From Cycas panzhihuaensis (taxonomy: Eukaryota > Cycadophyta), in assembly GCA_023213395.1 (NCBI GenBank), contig CM041465.1, positions 87,737,741 through 87,801,740 on the forward strand: a stretch of 64,000 nt of DNA, read 5' to 3'. Below are positions 33,781 through 45,424 of this stretch, piece by piece (within the stretch, counting starts at the first letter, position 1; each line of letters starts with the position of its first letter). Position numbers and translations under genes: made by a program. Below the pieces are notes generated by a model. The model ran no database searches, was not told the DNA's origin, and worked only from the letters and a program-made list of their open reading frames with translations.

Positions 33781-34315
33781 GGTAGTAGTAGAGTAGGACA
33801 TATGTATGTGATTTTGACAGGGGAAAGCATGGGCCTCTAGGGGGTCATATATAGATTCATATAATTGTACCTCCCCTTACAAGGACACCAGGTTCCCATA
33901 TGTATGATGTAACATATGATTTTTTATGATGTATATATATACAGGGTAATTGGTACCCCATTCTGATATGAGATTCTATGTATATCATGTATGGCAGATG
34001 ACATGTATGTTTTGCTTTGTATGTTATAAATGTTTTGTTGTATGATGCACATATTTCCTTTCATGTATGGCTATATATCTAACAGGAGCACACACGTCCA
34101 CTGTGAGTAGAGGTGATAGAGAGGTGTGAGGTTAGACATAAAGCGATACGCACATCCATAGAGGAGCATAGCGGGATATACAAAGGAAATAGCAGGCGAG
34201 AGAGAGGAGTAACGGTACTCCAAAGCATCGTCCTAACTGGGGGATGCCCAAATAGGAGGACAAAAGTTCCCGAGAGGATATGGAAACACAGGTTCCGTGG
34301 GAGGAACTAAAAAGA
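33781..34315. other. Element C spacer past the antisense gene
   Basis: AT-rich, with a TATATATATAC tract near 33935. It corresponds to A 18037-18560 and B 10229-10812. It probably holds the 3' end of the antisense transcript. No gene is seen. Confidence 0.45.
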
Positions 34316-34320
34316 AAAGG

Positions 34321-34377
34321 CCATCTTAAATTGCCATTCTACCTGAAGTTAGAAGAAATTGGAGCAACTTAAGATGG
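34321..34377 (-). repeat. Inverted repeat after the integrase stop, C
   Basis: CCATCTTAAATTG (34321-34333) and CAACTTAAGATGG (34365-34377) form a 13-bp stem with a single G-U position. It lies about 45 bp beyond the integrase stop and between two convergent genes, a place where transcript-end signals are expected. A role is not shown. Confidence 0.65.
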
Positions 34378-34422
34378 TAGTTTAGGCTCATTTCGGAGCA
34401 TGGCGAAGGAATCACCAAAAGA

Positions 34423-35560
34423 TCATGCATAAAACTTTTTAAGGAATTTCCTGTTGACTACCTTCTTAAATTCCAGGCTTTCCAAGGTGGCGATCTTGTA
34501 GGCGTCATTGTCAAGGCTTTCGAGAACGATGAAGGGACCAACCCATTTGGGCCCAAATTTGGTCAGGTGATCGTAGAGGTATTCCAACTTAAGGACATGG
34601 TCCCCAGGGCACAAAGGATGAGCACGAAGATATTTGTCGTGAGTCCTTTGTAGGCGGGCTTTCGAAGTGAGATTCGGTTGATAAGCCATTAAGCGCCTCT
34701 CGTCCAGGGCTTTGAGATCTAGGAGACGAGCCTGGCGGATAGACTCCTCGTCGATAAGACCTCTAAGGGAAACCCATAGAAAGGGGATCTCCACTTCTAG
34801 TGGGAGTACCGCCTCAGTTCCATAGACTAAAGAGAATGGAGCCATTCTAGTAGCCATACGAATAGAAGTGTAATAGGCCCACAGGGTGGAAGGGAGTTGG
34901 AGGTGCCAATCTCTTTGAGATTGCACAATAGTCTTCTTCAGAATGTTAACAAGGGTTTTGTTGAAGGTTTCAACTTGTCTGTTTGCCTGGGGATAATAAG
35001 GAGATGAAGTCTTATACGAGATCTTGAATTTCTCACAAAGCTCGTCCATTTCCTTGTTACAAAGGAGGTTCCATTATCCATAATTAGGACGTCTGGAATC
35101 CCGAAACGGCAAACAATGTGTTGGTAAATGAAGGTGGCTATCGTCTTGCCAAGCATAGTGGACAGGGGGATTGCCTTTACCCATTTGGTGAAATACTCGG
35201 TTGCAGTCAAGATGTATTTATGTTACGTAGAAGAAGGTGGCGATATAGCACCAATGAGGTCTAAACCCCATTAAGAAAAGGGCCACAGAGATATGATAGG
35301 ATACAAGGCCTTGAAAGGCACATGAGATATATTGGCGTGCTCTTGGCATTGCCAACATCTAAGGGCATAGGCATGGGCATCCTTGAAAAGGGATAGCCAA
35401 CAATAACCCATGCGAAGGATCCTTTGGGCTACAGATTGCCCTACCTAATCCCCACGAATGCCATGATGGCATTCGTGGAGTATTTGGTTTGCTTCATTGG
35501 AAGCGATGTAACAAATTAGGATCCCATTGAAGGATCTCTTGTATAACACTTCGTCTATGA
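34423..35560 (-). pseudogene. Element C integrase, frameshifted
   Basis: Integrase inserts the cDNA. A degraded H2C2 zinc region precedes the core. The core reads TATEYFTKWVKAIP (first catalytic Asp replaced by Glu), IMDNGTSF (second Asp kept) and YPQANRQVETFNKTL (Glu kept), followed by a C-terminal part ending KWVGPFIVLESLDNDAYKIATLES...FLKKFYA. A frameshift near 35040 splits the core and stops lie upstream of 35210. No chromodomain follows the C-terminus. The 208-residue frame 35049-34423 is uninterrupted. Confidence 0.85.
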
Positions 35561-35639
35561 GGAAGTGTTGTTCAGCTTGATGCCGAATAATCTAACTTCT
35601 TTGTTGCTGGCTTCAGGGCAATATTCTTGCTAAGTCAAA

Positions 35640-37132
35640 TATCGCACAATGTCGCCATACCACTCACTATCAGTGAGCGGATTAGGAGAAGTACCTTGGA
35701 CAGTCAGAATAGACTTGCCAAGGAAAGAGTCATCAACGGGAATGCCACTCGTGCTGGGAATGGCAACATCGGCTAACTGTTCTGCCACTATCATTCCCTT
35801 CTTTGACTTCCTGTTAATGAGTTACAAGTCTAACTCTTAAAGCAGGACAGCCTAATGACCTACCCTACCCATCAAGTCTGAACGAGTAAGCAAATGATGC
35901 AAGGGATCATATTGGACAATCATCTTGGTAGTATTACCAAATAAGTAATGCTTGAACTTCTTGGTCATATGGACCAAGGAGAGGCATTCCTTCTCAGCGG
36001 GAGGATAATTTAGTTCAGCAGCCATGAGGGTATAACTGATGAAATAGATTACTCTCTTAGTTCCCAAATTATCCTCCTGTGCAAACATTGTGCCTAGGGA
36101 TTCATCGATTACCGAGGTGTACAAGACAAAGGGCCTATCGAAGCGAGGAGGTGCCAACGTAGGAGCAGAAACGAGAGCTTCCTTGAGTCCTGCAAAGGCT
36201 TGTTGGGTCTTATCAGGCCAAATAAATGGGGCTCCTTTCTTCAATAGGTTAGTAAGGGGTTTGGCGTTTATGGTGAAGTCTGCCAAAAAATGCCTAAGGA
36301 AGTTGAGCCTACCTAGAAATGACTTAATTTGTCGTTGGGTTCTAGGAGGTGGCATGTCAAGGATCGCCTTGACCTTATCTGGATCGATTTGGATTCCTTG
36401 CTTTGACACAAGGAAATCCAAGAGTTTGCCTGAAGTAACAGCAAACATGTATTTGAGTGGGTTTAAACTGATGTAATACTTGTGGCATCGTGTGAAGATG
36501 GCCCACAAGTCGGAGGGATGATGGGCCCTAGTATGCGAAAGACCCATCATGTCATCCATGAAGACCTCCAACATGTTATTGATGAGGTCATGGAAAATGA
36601 AATGCATAGCTCTCTGATAAGTAGCACCTACATTCTTAAGACCAAAGGGCATTGCCTTGTAGGCAAAGGTACCCCATGGTCTAGTGAAGGCTATCTTGTG
36701 GTAGTCTTCAAGAGAAATCTGGATTTGGTTATAGCCAGAGAAGCCGTCTATTAAGGATATGACTTCGAATCTGGTCGTACGATCGATTATTTGATCAATA
36801 AAGGGGAGAGGAAAATTATCCTTAGGACAAGCATTATTAATGTCGCGGAAGTTGACACATATATGAATGGTCCTGTTCTTCTTGGCAACGGGAACGATGT
36901 TCGATACCCACTTAGGGTAATCGATGGAAGAGATGAGTCCTGCATCCAAACGCTTTTCAACCTCCATCTTGATGGCGGCTGAAAGTTTAGGATGGAAAGG
37001 ATGTTGCTTCTAGCACACAGGGCAAGCGTTAGGAATAGTTGTGAGGTTGTATGTAATAATGGAGGGGTCAATTCCCTTCATGTCAGAGTAGTCTAATGCG
37101 AATACATCACAAAATTCCTGGAATAGGAGGGA
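35640..37132 (-). pseudogene. Element C reverse transcriptase and gypsy RNase H
   Basis: A 371-residue frame (36967-35852) covers RT and most of RNase H. RT blocks are VEKRLDAGLISSIDYPKWVSNIVPV, NNACPKDNFPLP, IDGFSGYNQI, MPFGLKNVGATYQRAMHFIF and the catalytic EVFMDDMMG. RNase H follows with PFVLYTSVIDESLG, YPPAEKECLSLV and FKHYLFG, and its C-terminal end is broken by stops to about 35640. The upstream part DVFALDYSDMKGIDPSIIT reaches the D insertion point at 37132. The text is that of Tat-type RT. The RT catalytic aspartates are intact. Confidence 0.9.
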
Positions 37133-37137
37133 GTATT

Positions 37138-38187
37138 TGATCCCAAAAGAGCTTAGTTGGTGAAGAAATCAATTATCAACCTTTCCTCCTTGAGATCCTG
37201 GGAGTTAGTGTAGAAAGCTCAATAACATCAAAACAACAATGAGCCCATGAAAGGAAAATTCTACACCAAATCAATTATTCTTGACATTGATCCAAAAGTA
37301 TGATGAGTAATACTTTTATTAAACCATGAAAATCTCCATTTAATGGTGGAGAAATCAACTAGCAAAAGAATGGTAAAATTACAAGGAGTAAATGTTACAA
37401 TTATACCATAAGGGGATTCCAACCTCCAAATGATTCTCCAAGGATGCTTCCCAAGTCAAGTCTCCAAGAACCACCTCTCCAACCTGTAGAAGGGCTCAAT
37501 TTATAGAAAGAAACCTGAATTGCATGTTTAACAAGTGGCAATCATGCAAGTATAATCACTAACCACCAGAATGCATGTTGTCCAAGTGGCCTTCATACAA
37601 TTCTTAAAAAGTTGCAGCTTGTAACAGATCTTAATGTACTCCAATTTATCTCAAATTTGGTACACATATAGGAACACATGTCCCCTCAGCTTCCTCAAAT
37701 TTTCAGCTCATTTGGATGTCATTTGATTGCATTTGTATTCATTTAATAATAATATGTATTTGCTATTTTTCTGTTGTCCAAGTGGCCTTCATGTAATTCT
37801 TAAAAGTTGCGGCTTGTAACTAACCTTAACGGACTCCAATTCAGCTCCAATTTTGTACACATATAGGAACGTATGTCTCCTCCGCTTCCTCAAAATTTTA
37901 GCTCATTTGGATGTCATTTGGCCATGTTTCTATTTATATAATGATAATATATATTTTCTATTTTTTTCTGCTAGCTGTGGGATTAATTTTTATGCAAAGA
38001 CAAGGCTTGAACTCTAATCAAATGATATTTTCTAAACCCCACCTTTGTACACATCTAGTGAGATGTGTCTTATCCCTTTAAACAAAATTTCATAGAATTT
38101 TGATACCATTTGGCCATATCTCTTAGTTATGCCAATGCCTAGCATTTTCTCGCATCCTCAGAACATATGGTAGATCCTCCCGGATCA
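37138..38187 (-). repeat. Element D 3' LTR
   Basis: On the plus strand it starts TGATCCCAAA and ends CCGGATCA. It contains two direct copies of a 196-bp segment, starting GTTGTCCAAGTGG at 37577 and 37773. The right LTR has the same pair. Confidence 0.93.
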
Positions 38188-38203
38188 TGGCTCCCTTCCT
38201 TGG
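38188..38203 (-). promoter_or_regulatory. Element D polypurine tract
   Basis: In element orientation CCAAGGAAGGGAGCCA directly precedes the 3' LTR. It is the expected primer for second-strand synthesis. Confidence 0.75.
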
Positions 38204-38241
38204 AAAATAGCCAACTCTGCTTGGCTTAGAATTGGAGATGA

Positions 38242-39571
38242 GGGAAGTGTTGTTCTCCTTGTTGCCTACTAAACCACTTGGCCTTACTAGGCAATTGCCC
38301 TGCTACTCCAATCCTGAAAGATTCATGTGTCTTATATCTTGTTTTGGTAGATTTTCTCTCCAAGATACAATCTTCCTTGAGAGGCTCCTCACTTTCCAAA
38401 TACCAATCATCAACTGAAGGTAAAGTGAACTGGTCCTATTCCTCATCTAGCATGGAGGGCTCAAAGAGTTTTAAGTATTCAGCATTTACTACTGAATATA
38501 TTTGCATATAAGGCGGAAGATCAAGTTGGAAAGCATTGCCACCTACTTTTCTCAAAATCTTGAATGGTCCATACCTTATAGGTTTGAGTTTCTTACCTTC
38601 TCCTTTTAACCTCTCCTTGCTCAAGTATAACCATACTAAATCTCCTTCTTGGAAAGTACACTTTCCTATGCTTGTCATGTCTTTCCTTGTACTTTTGTTG
38701 AGTCCTTAGAAGTTGATCATGTACTTCTTTGTGGACTCTCTCGATCTTCTCCAAGTATCTTAAAGCCTTGTCATGCTCCTCCTTCTTTGACGGATCCTTC
38801 CTTAGCTTGCATGGAAAACTCTAAGTCAAATGGACTTTGAGGTAAGTATCCCAAACAAACTTCAAAAGGTGCTTTAGAGTGTGATGCATGCATTGCTCTA
38901 TTAAAAGCAAATTGTAGAAAAGCCAATGATTCATCCCAAGTCTTTGGATGCTTGAATTGTATCCTCAATAGATGTACCAAAGTTCTGCTCACTACTCTTG
39001 GTTTGTCCATCCGCTTGAGGATGGAAACTTGTACTCCTCTTCAATTTGGTATCCATCATCTCCCATAGTGACTTCCAAAATGATGAAAGGAATCGAGTGT
39101 CCCGATCTGAAATAATGGAAGAAGGCAAGCCAAAATTCTTCCATACATGCTCGAAGAATAACTCAGCTACTCCTGTACCTGTGATTGTCTTCTTACAAGG
39201 TATTAGACATATCATTTTACTAAACCTATTTACAACAACAAAAAGATAATCATGTCCCTTCCTAGTCATGGGAAGTCCCCTAAAAATCAATGGAGATACT
39301 TTCCCAAGGCCTAGTGGAATAGGTAGTGGTGTATACAATCCTAATTTTCTAGAAGAAGGCTTAGAAGTATTATACATTACACATCCTTTTACATATTTTT
39401 TACATCATTTTGCATTTTGGCCATACAACATATCTTCTCAAGTTTGCTAAAGTCTTCTATACCAAAGTGACCACCATCAGAGAAGTATGGGCTTCTAAGC
39501 CACTTGATCTTGTCTCCTTTGATGGAACATAGAGTCGCCTCCCTTGAAAAGTAGACCATCCTTCCAAGCAA
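38242..39571 (-). pseudogene. Element D integrase, broken
   Basis: The zinc region is recognisable as GGHFGIEDFSKLEKICCMAKMQNDVKN near 39470. The core reads FRGLPMTRKGHDYLFVVVNRFSKM, with the Asp of VVDRFSKM as Asn and the first catalytic Asp position degraded, then IISDRDTRFLSSFWKSL (second Asp kept) and HPQADGQTKSSEQ, where the catalytic Glu of GQTE is Lys. The C-terminus (38678-38436) has QEGDLVWLYLSKERLKGEG, RYGPFKILRKVG and NAEYLKLFEPS, followed by a tail with ILERKSTKTR. Frameshifts lie near 39400, 38960 and 38750. Enzyme inactive. Confidence 0.82.
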
Positions 39572-39699
39572 GCTGGGAAGGTCTTCCTTTCGCTAGGTTC
39601 TCTAATTCTTCCTTTAAAGCTTCATCTTCATGGTACAAGTCTTTGTACTCTTCATGATGCATTGGTTCCACCGCAAACTCATGAGAGAACTACAAACAA

Positions 39700-41179
39700 A
39701 AGTAGAAGAAGAAGTGGAACAAGGTGGTCTAGATAACATATCAGCAATTTTGTTATTAGATCCCTTTTATACTTAATTACAATATTGAATTGTTGTAAAT
39801 AACTCATCCACTTCATGTGTCTTGCTTACGTAATTTACTTTGAGTTTGTAAAATTGAAGAGGCTTATGATCGGATGAACTACAACCTCTTTTCTCGAGCA
39901 AGTATGACCTCCAATGCTTGCATGCTTGATGAAGTGCAATATTTCTCGATCATATGTTGGGTAGTTCTTCACTTGAGAGGTGAAGACTTCCGAATGGTAC
40001 GCAATAGGCTTCCCATCTTGAATAAGGACAACTCCCATCGCATTTCCACTCGCATCAGCTTCGACTTCAAAAGGCCTTTACAAATTTGGCATTGCCAAAA
40101 CCTAAGCTTCACAAATTTTCTTCTTTAAAAGAAGAAAGGCTTCTTCCTCCTTGGAACCCCAAGTAAACTTTCTACTAGATTTTGTCAATCCATGTAGAGG
40201 TGCTGCAACCTGTGAGAAATGAAGAATGAACTTTCTCAAGTATTGACAAGCTCCTAAAAAACTTCTCACCTCTGTGATGTTTGTTGGCCTAGGCCATTTG
40301 AGGATGGCTTGAGTCTTGAGTGGATCAATGCTCAACTTTCCTCCTCCAACCACAAAGCCTAAGAAGATCAAGTTCTCCTTGCCAAATTCACACTTCTTCA
40401 CATTAAGCTTCAAATGATGCTTAGCCATAGTCTTTAAAACTTCTTCTATGTGCTGCAAATGTTCCTCCCATGTGTTGCTGAAAATCAAAATGTCATCAAG
40501 ATAGACAACAACAAAATTATCCAAGTAAGGCCTTAATATTTCATTTATTAGCCTCATGAATGTTGCGAGAGCATTACACAATCCGAAAGGCATAACCATC
40601 CATTCAAAGAGTCCTTGCTTTGTTTTGAAGGCCGCCTTCCATGTGTCCGCCTTCTTGACCCTAACTTAGTGATAACCACTTTTAAATCCAATTTAGTGAA
40701 ATAACAAGCATGTCAATTTGATCAAGCAAATCATCTATACGAGGCAAAGGGTAGCGATTTTCAATTGTAATTTTATTCAAAGCACGAAAATCTATACACA
40801 TTCTCCATCCTCCATCCTTCTTAGGCACCAAGACAATTGGTGACCCACAAGGTGAACATGAAGGTCTTATGACCCCTTGATCAAGCAACTCCTCAACTTG
40901 CCTCTTTATCTCATTATTTTCTACAATGGAGTGCCTATACAAAGCAACATTAGGTAATGGTGCATCTCCTACAAGAGTGATTTTATGCTCTATCTTTCTC
41001 TTTGGTGGAAGCCCATCAACATGTTGAAATAGAATATCATACCTTGTCTTTAACTCCTCAATTTGTTGCATTTGTTTAGGTGATATAAGAAGAGTGTGAG
41101 TAGAAGGACCTTCTTCATCTCTTGGCTCTTCTTTTCTCCTTACCATTAAGATGACAAATTTACCACATGCATTGATCAT
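39700..41179 (-). pseudogene. Element D reverse transcriptase and RNase H, broken
   Basis: RT starts with [18 protein letters not shown] and [36 protein letters not shown] and [15 protein letters not shown] (41179-40682). About 80 bp of damaged sequence follow. The second half reads MPFGLCNALATFMRLINE, FVVVYLDDILIFSNTWEEHLQH (catalytic YLDD intact), IDPLKTQAILKWPRP and FLGACQYLRKFI (40599-40102). RNase H text GVVLIQDGKPIAYHSE...NYPTYDREIL is at 40038-39900, with frameshifts on both sides. Confidence 0.88.
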
Positions 41180-41199
41180 CCTTTTGCTTGAGTAGCGAA

Positions 41200-41590
41200 A
41201 TTAATGCTATCTTATCCAAGTGCTTTTGTGGCCTTTATGATGAAGCCCTTGTTATCCTTCATCAATCGATACTTTCTCTCCCTTCGATAGAAGAGTGCAT
41301 CTCGATCCCACAAGTAGGGACTTCCAAGCACAACATGTCATACATCCAAAGGGCACCACATCACATATTACCTCATCAACAAAATCATTAGTGATGGAAA
41401 AATTAAGTGTACATTGCTTTGATATTTGCATTTCCACATCTTTATGGATCCAACCAAGAGGATATGGATGAGGGTGAGGAGTAGTTACCAAACCAATGCT
41501 CTTTACCAAACTTTCTGAGATCAAATTCTTTTGGCTTCGGATCTATAATGGCACCAATCATACTATTTCCTACTTGAAGCTTCAAGTGAA
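41200..41590 (-). pseudogene. Element D protease, active site destroyed
   Basis: The frame LISESLVKSIGL...HPYPLGWIHKDVEMQISKQCTLNF...FVDEVICDVVP is the body of a Ty3 protease. Just upstream the active-site loop reads IIDPKPKEF in a neighbouring frame where a D-S-G-type loop is expected, so an indel falls inside the catalytic motif. A further frameshift near 41340 scrambles the C-terminal part. Confidence 0.75.
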
Positions 41591-42590
41591 ATAGTTCCTC
41601 CCTTGTAGCATCATCTTCATAATTTGTAAGTAGAGTGACCTTCTCTTCTCATTCACTTTGAATCTCCACCCCGTAAAGTAGTGCTTTCCTTTTTCCTTCT
41701 TTCTTAATTCCATATCCTTGATATGCTTCGCTTTAGTTCGATGCAACTTCCAACACTTTGTCGTAATATGACCACTAATATCACAATGCTCACAATAGTT
41801 AGAACTTTTAACAAAATTAGTTCTTTTCTTCTTTCCTTCTTGCCTTTTTGATGAGTGCCATTTAGGATTCTTTTCATACTTATTAGAAGTAAAAGTAGAA
41901 TCTTTAGATATGAATGTAGATTTCTTACTTTTACTTTCTATTGCCATAGCCATCCTACTTGCTTCTCCAATGGATTGAACCTTAAAAAGCCTTAGTTCCT
42001 TCCTTATGTATTCATGTAATCCTCCAATGAATTTCATAAGAGCGACATGTTCATCCATATTAATACCAAGTAGCATGCCATGCCTAAAAAATAAAGAAGT
42101 ATAGTCTTGGACACTTACACCTCTCCCTTGGCGTAAATATTGCCAAGTGACCCATTGGTCTTCCTCATGACCTATGGGGTAGAATTACTTTTTTATTTTC
42201 TTAAAATCCCTCCATGAAAAAGAAGATACATCATGAGTCTTTAAATATGCATTCCACCATGTCAATGCATGTTTACATAACTTGAGCCTAGCAAATGAAA
42301 GCTTTTGAGCATTACTATAAGCATAGATTGTGAAGTAGGTTTCAAGTTGATCCAACCAATGGTCCAACTTTTCAAAGATTTACCTCTCCATCATAAGTTG
42401 GAATATCCAACTTTGCCTCCACCTTGAAGGGTTGATGAGATGAAGTACCCTTGCTTTCTTCAAAAGAGTGCTTTAAGGTCTCCTCCTCTTCCTCTTCATG
42501 GTCGTGGTCATATGTGGATCCTCCTCCAAATTCCTTCTCTTTGCCTTTTCCTTTGACTAGAGGTAGAAGGTGGGTCATCATTTGCATCAA
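41582..42590 (-). pseudogene. Element D Gag with zinc knuckle
   Basis: The N-terminal part (42590-42372) has a Glu/Asp-rich run and ends KLDIPTYDGEVNL. After a frameshift the Gag domain reads DHWLDQLETYFTIY, KLSFARLKLCKHALTWWNAYL (42367-42185), and, after stops, FFRHGMLLGINMDEHVALMKFIGGLHEYIRKELRL (42076-). The zinc knuckle CEHCDISGHITTKC (C-x2-C-x4-H-x4-C) is intact near 41790-41750. Two breaks separate three frames. Confidence 0.87.
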
Positions 42591-42759
42591 GGCTCAACGC
42601 TCTTCTCAAGCCTTTCAAATCTAATTTCTCCATCTTCTTTTTCTAACATGGTGCTCGGATTCTTTCTTTGTCTTCTTGGTGATTGCAACACGAGAAAGTC
42701 TTCACCTTTCTCTTTGTATCCTTTCCTTGTTTGTACCATTCAAGTCCCTACAACAAAGA

Positions 42760-42776
42760 TCGAGGCTCGATACCAA
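42760..42776 (-). promoter_or_regulatory. Element D primer-binding site (initiator tRNA-Met)
   Basis: In element orientation the LTR is followed by TATT and then TTGGTATCGAGCC. Plant elements primed by initiator tRNA-Met have TGGTATCAGAGC here; one A is missing. Position and sequence agree with a slightly damaged iMet site. Confidence 0.75.
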
Positions 42777-42780
42777 AATA

Positions 42781-43815
42781 TGATCCCAAAAGAGTTTAGT
42801 TGGTGAAGAAATCAATTATCAACCTTTCCTCCTTGAGATCTTGGGAGTTAGTGTAGAAAGCTCAATAACATCAAAACAACAATGAGCCCATGAAAGGAAA
42901 ATTCTATACCAAATCAATTATTCTTGACATTGATTCAAAAGTATGATGAATAATACTTTTATTAAACCATGAAAATCTCCATTTAATGGTGGAGAAATCA
43001 ACTAGCAAAAGAATGGTAAAATTACAAGGAGTAAATGTTACAATTATACCATAAGGATGCTTCCCCAAGGATGCTTCCCAAGTCAAGTCTCCAAGAACCA
43101 CCTCTCCAACCTGTAGAAGGGCTCAATTTATAGAAAGAAACCTGAATTGCATGTTTAACAAGTGGCAATCATGCAAGTATAATCACTAACCACCAGAATG
43201 CATGTTGTCCAAGTGGCCTTCATACAATTCTTAAAAAGTTGCAGATTTTAATAGATCTTAATTTACTCCAATTTATCTCAAATTTGGTACACATATAGGA
43301 ACGCATGTCCCCTCAGCTTCCTCAAATTTTCAGCTCATTTGGATGTCATTTGACTACATTTTTATTCATTTAATAATAATATGTATTTGCTGTTTTTCTG
43401 CTGTCCAAGTGGCCTTCATGCAATTCTTAAAAGTTGCGGCTTGTAACTGACCTTAACGGACTCCAATTCAGCTCAAATTTGGTACATGTATAGGAACGCA
43501 TGTCTCCTCCGCTTCCTCAAAATTTTAGCTCATTGGATGTCATTTGTCCATGTTTTTATTCATATAATGATAATATATATTTTCTATTTTTTTCTGCTAG
43601 CTGTGGCATTAATTTTTATGCAAAGACAAGGCTTGAACTCTAATCAAATGATATTTTCTAAACCCCACCTTTTGTACACATCTAGTGGGATGTGTCTTAT
43701 CCCTTTAAACAAAATTTCATAGAATTTTGATACCATTTGGCCATATCTCTGTTAGTTATGCCAATGCCTAGCATTTTCTGCATCCTGTAAACATATGGTA
43801 GATCCTCCTGGATCA
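42781..43815 (-). repeat. Element D 5' LTR
   Basis: Starts TGATCCCAAA and ends CTGGATCA on the plus strand. The internal 196-bp pair starts at 43204 and 43400. Most differences from the left LTR are C/T or G/A. Confidence 0.93.
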
Positions 43816-43820
43816 GTATA

Positions 43821-44574
43821 CACATGGTGTGCCCCTCCTCAAAATGGAGGGGGGCAAGATCAACAAGAGGAGACGAAATAGAGGATGGGATCGGGTCGAC
43901 TAATATGGACCTAATCGCTAGGATCTTCTGGTGGCTAAGCTTATGGTGACCAGAAGGTAAGTTGGATGTGGAGCCCACTAAGTACTCCAATAAAGCCTGG
44001 TCATCTTGAAAGTAGTCCACCCCATGGATGACTTGACTTCGAATAGATAAGGTGCAGGATGGCATGGGAGCAATATGACCGGTATGACCTATAGGCTACC
44101 CAATATCCCTAAGGGACTCTAAGGGAGAGTCGAGGAGAGATCCCTCATAAAAGGCAAGAGGGAAACTCTCGACGTCATCACTGGCAGAAGGCGATGGAAG
44201 GGGAAAGGCAGGAATCTGCCAGTCAACACTAGCAATGGTATGTGACACGAGAGAGTGATTGGGCTCTTTGACAAAAGGGGTCCTAGGTGGAGACCTAGAA
44301 TGAGAAGAGTACCCCCCACTAGCCCGAAGGAAGGAAACCGAGTGAGGAAGATCCTCATTCTCACTATGAGACCTGTCGTCACTAAACATGGCAAGGTATC
44401 AATAGCTTTCGACACCGATGGGGGCAAAATGATTTAAATCAGAAGAAGAGGATGCAGGATCTTCTTCATGGCAAGAGGAATTGGGGATACCGATCAAGTA
44501 GGCTAAGGCATGAATTGAAGGGCCTTTACTTCCCTTCGTATGGCCATGGCTCGCCTGGGTAGAAGGTCTAGTTT
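43821..44574 (-). pseudogene. Element C spacer between protease and RT
   Basis: Text includes HFAPIGVESY, then Ser/Pro-rich sequence (44389-44096), then a 122-residue frame (44065-) with SRSQVIHGVDYFQDDQALLEYL-like sequence and ILAIRSILVDPIP, cut by D at 43815. On the other side of D the RT preamble continues. It corresponds to B 9419-9974 at its start. Function unknown; a linker in the polyprotein is likely. Confidence 0.6.
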
Positions 44575-45424
44575 GTTTTGCGAGCAGTCACTCACGGGAG
44601 ACAACTCTGATTTGTCCGTTATGGATAAACTTAAGTTGCCCCCAACGGGTGGAACACACGGCTCCCATTTAGTCAAGCCATGGTCGACCCAGAAGGAGGT
44701 TGTAATCAACATCCACATCGAGGACAATGATGTTGGTAAGGACAGTCTTATCCTCGAGGGTGAGAGGTATCGAGATGGATCCCAGGGGAGTCTTCTCACT
44801 ACCGTCGTAACCCTGATATCGCCATGGAACAGGTTCGAAAGCGGAAATGCCAAGCTCTTACATGATGTGCAAGGGCATGGCATTTACAGAAGAACCATTA
44901 TCTATGATGGTTCTTCGCAATGTGCAATTGGGCGTATCTATGGTAATCATGAAAGGGAAGTTCCATTGGCGTTCCCTTCCACTGGCTAGGGGAAGATCTC
45001 TAGGATCGAAGGAGATGATGGGTTCACAACTTTGGGTTATGCCCAAAGTGTGAACAGGTACATCGTTCAATCCTAAAGCTTCCAGGAGGAGCATTCGTTG
45101 TTTGGGGTAACTTCTCAAGATGTCCATGATGGACATCCCAGCAGCCATAGTAAGAAGCTCTTCAACCATGGAAAAAGACTTACCCCTCCCTATGGGTTGG
45201 GTAAGGGCTCTCCTAAAGTCAAAGTGACCAGGGCGGACGAGAACGTTCTTGGGAAGCGAAGGAATCTCTGGAAGAACAACTTCCATAGGAGGATCTAGGT
45301 GTGATGTAGACGTAGAGGTGCCAGTTGCCTCTTTCACGACTTGAAACTGAGTTAAAGCATAAAGGGGAGTGGTCTCAAGCATCTGGATTACCTTCTTTCC
45401 CTTGTTATAGGATCGTGAAGGCAA
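44575..45424 (-). pseudogene. Element C retropepsin-like protease
   Basis: The frame 45424-44858 reads KKVIQMLETTPLYALTQ, FDFRRALTQPIGRGKSFSMV, AAGMSIMDILRSYPKQR and the active-site loop IIDNGSSVNAMP near 44900. After a TAG (CTC/CAG-type codon in relatives, 44856-44858) the domain continues to VLDVDVDYNLLLGRPWLD. Catalytic Asp and Gly remain. One TGA/TAG-type stop follows LLLGRPWLD (Gln to stop). Confidence 0.82.

Larger units (their letters stand above)
37138..43815 (-). mobile_element. Element D: Ty3/gypsy with tRNA-iMet primer site, nested in C pol
   Basis: Element D is 6.7 kb with LTRs of 1050 and 1035 bp that differ by about 2 percent in the first 290 bp, all transitions. TSDs are GTATT (37133-37137) and GTATA (43816-43820). 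It carries gag, protease, RT, RNase H and integrase in that order and a good polypurine tract. All genes are interrupted. It is the youngest layer of the LINE1-C-D nest. RT wording ([21 protein letters not shown]-type) suggests the chromovirus side of Ty3 elements; a clear chromodomain was not found. Confidence 0.93.
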
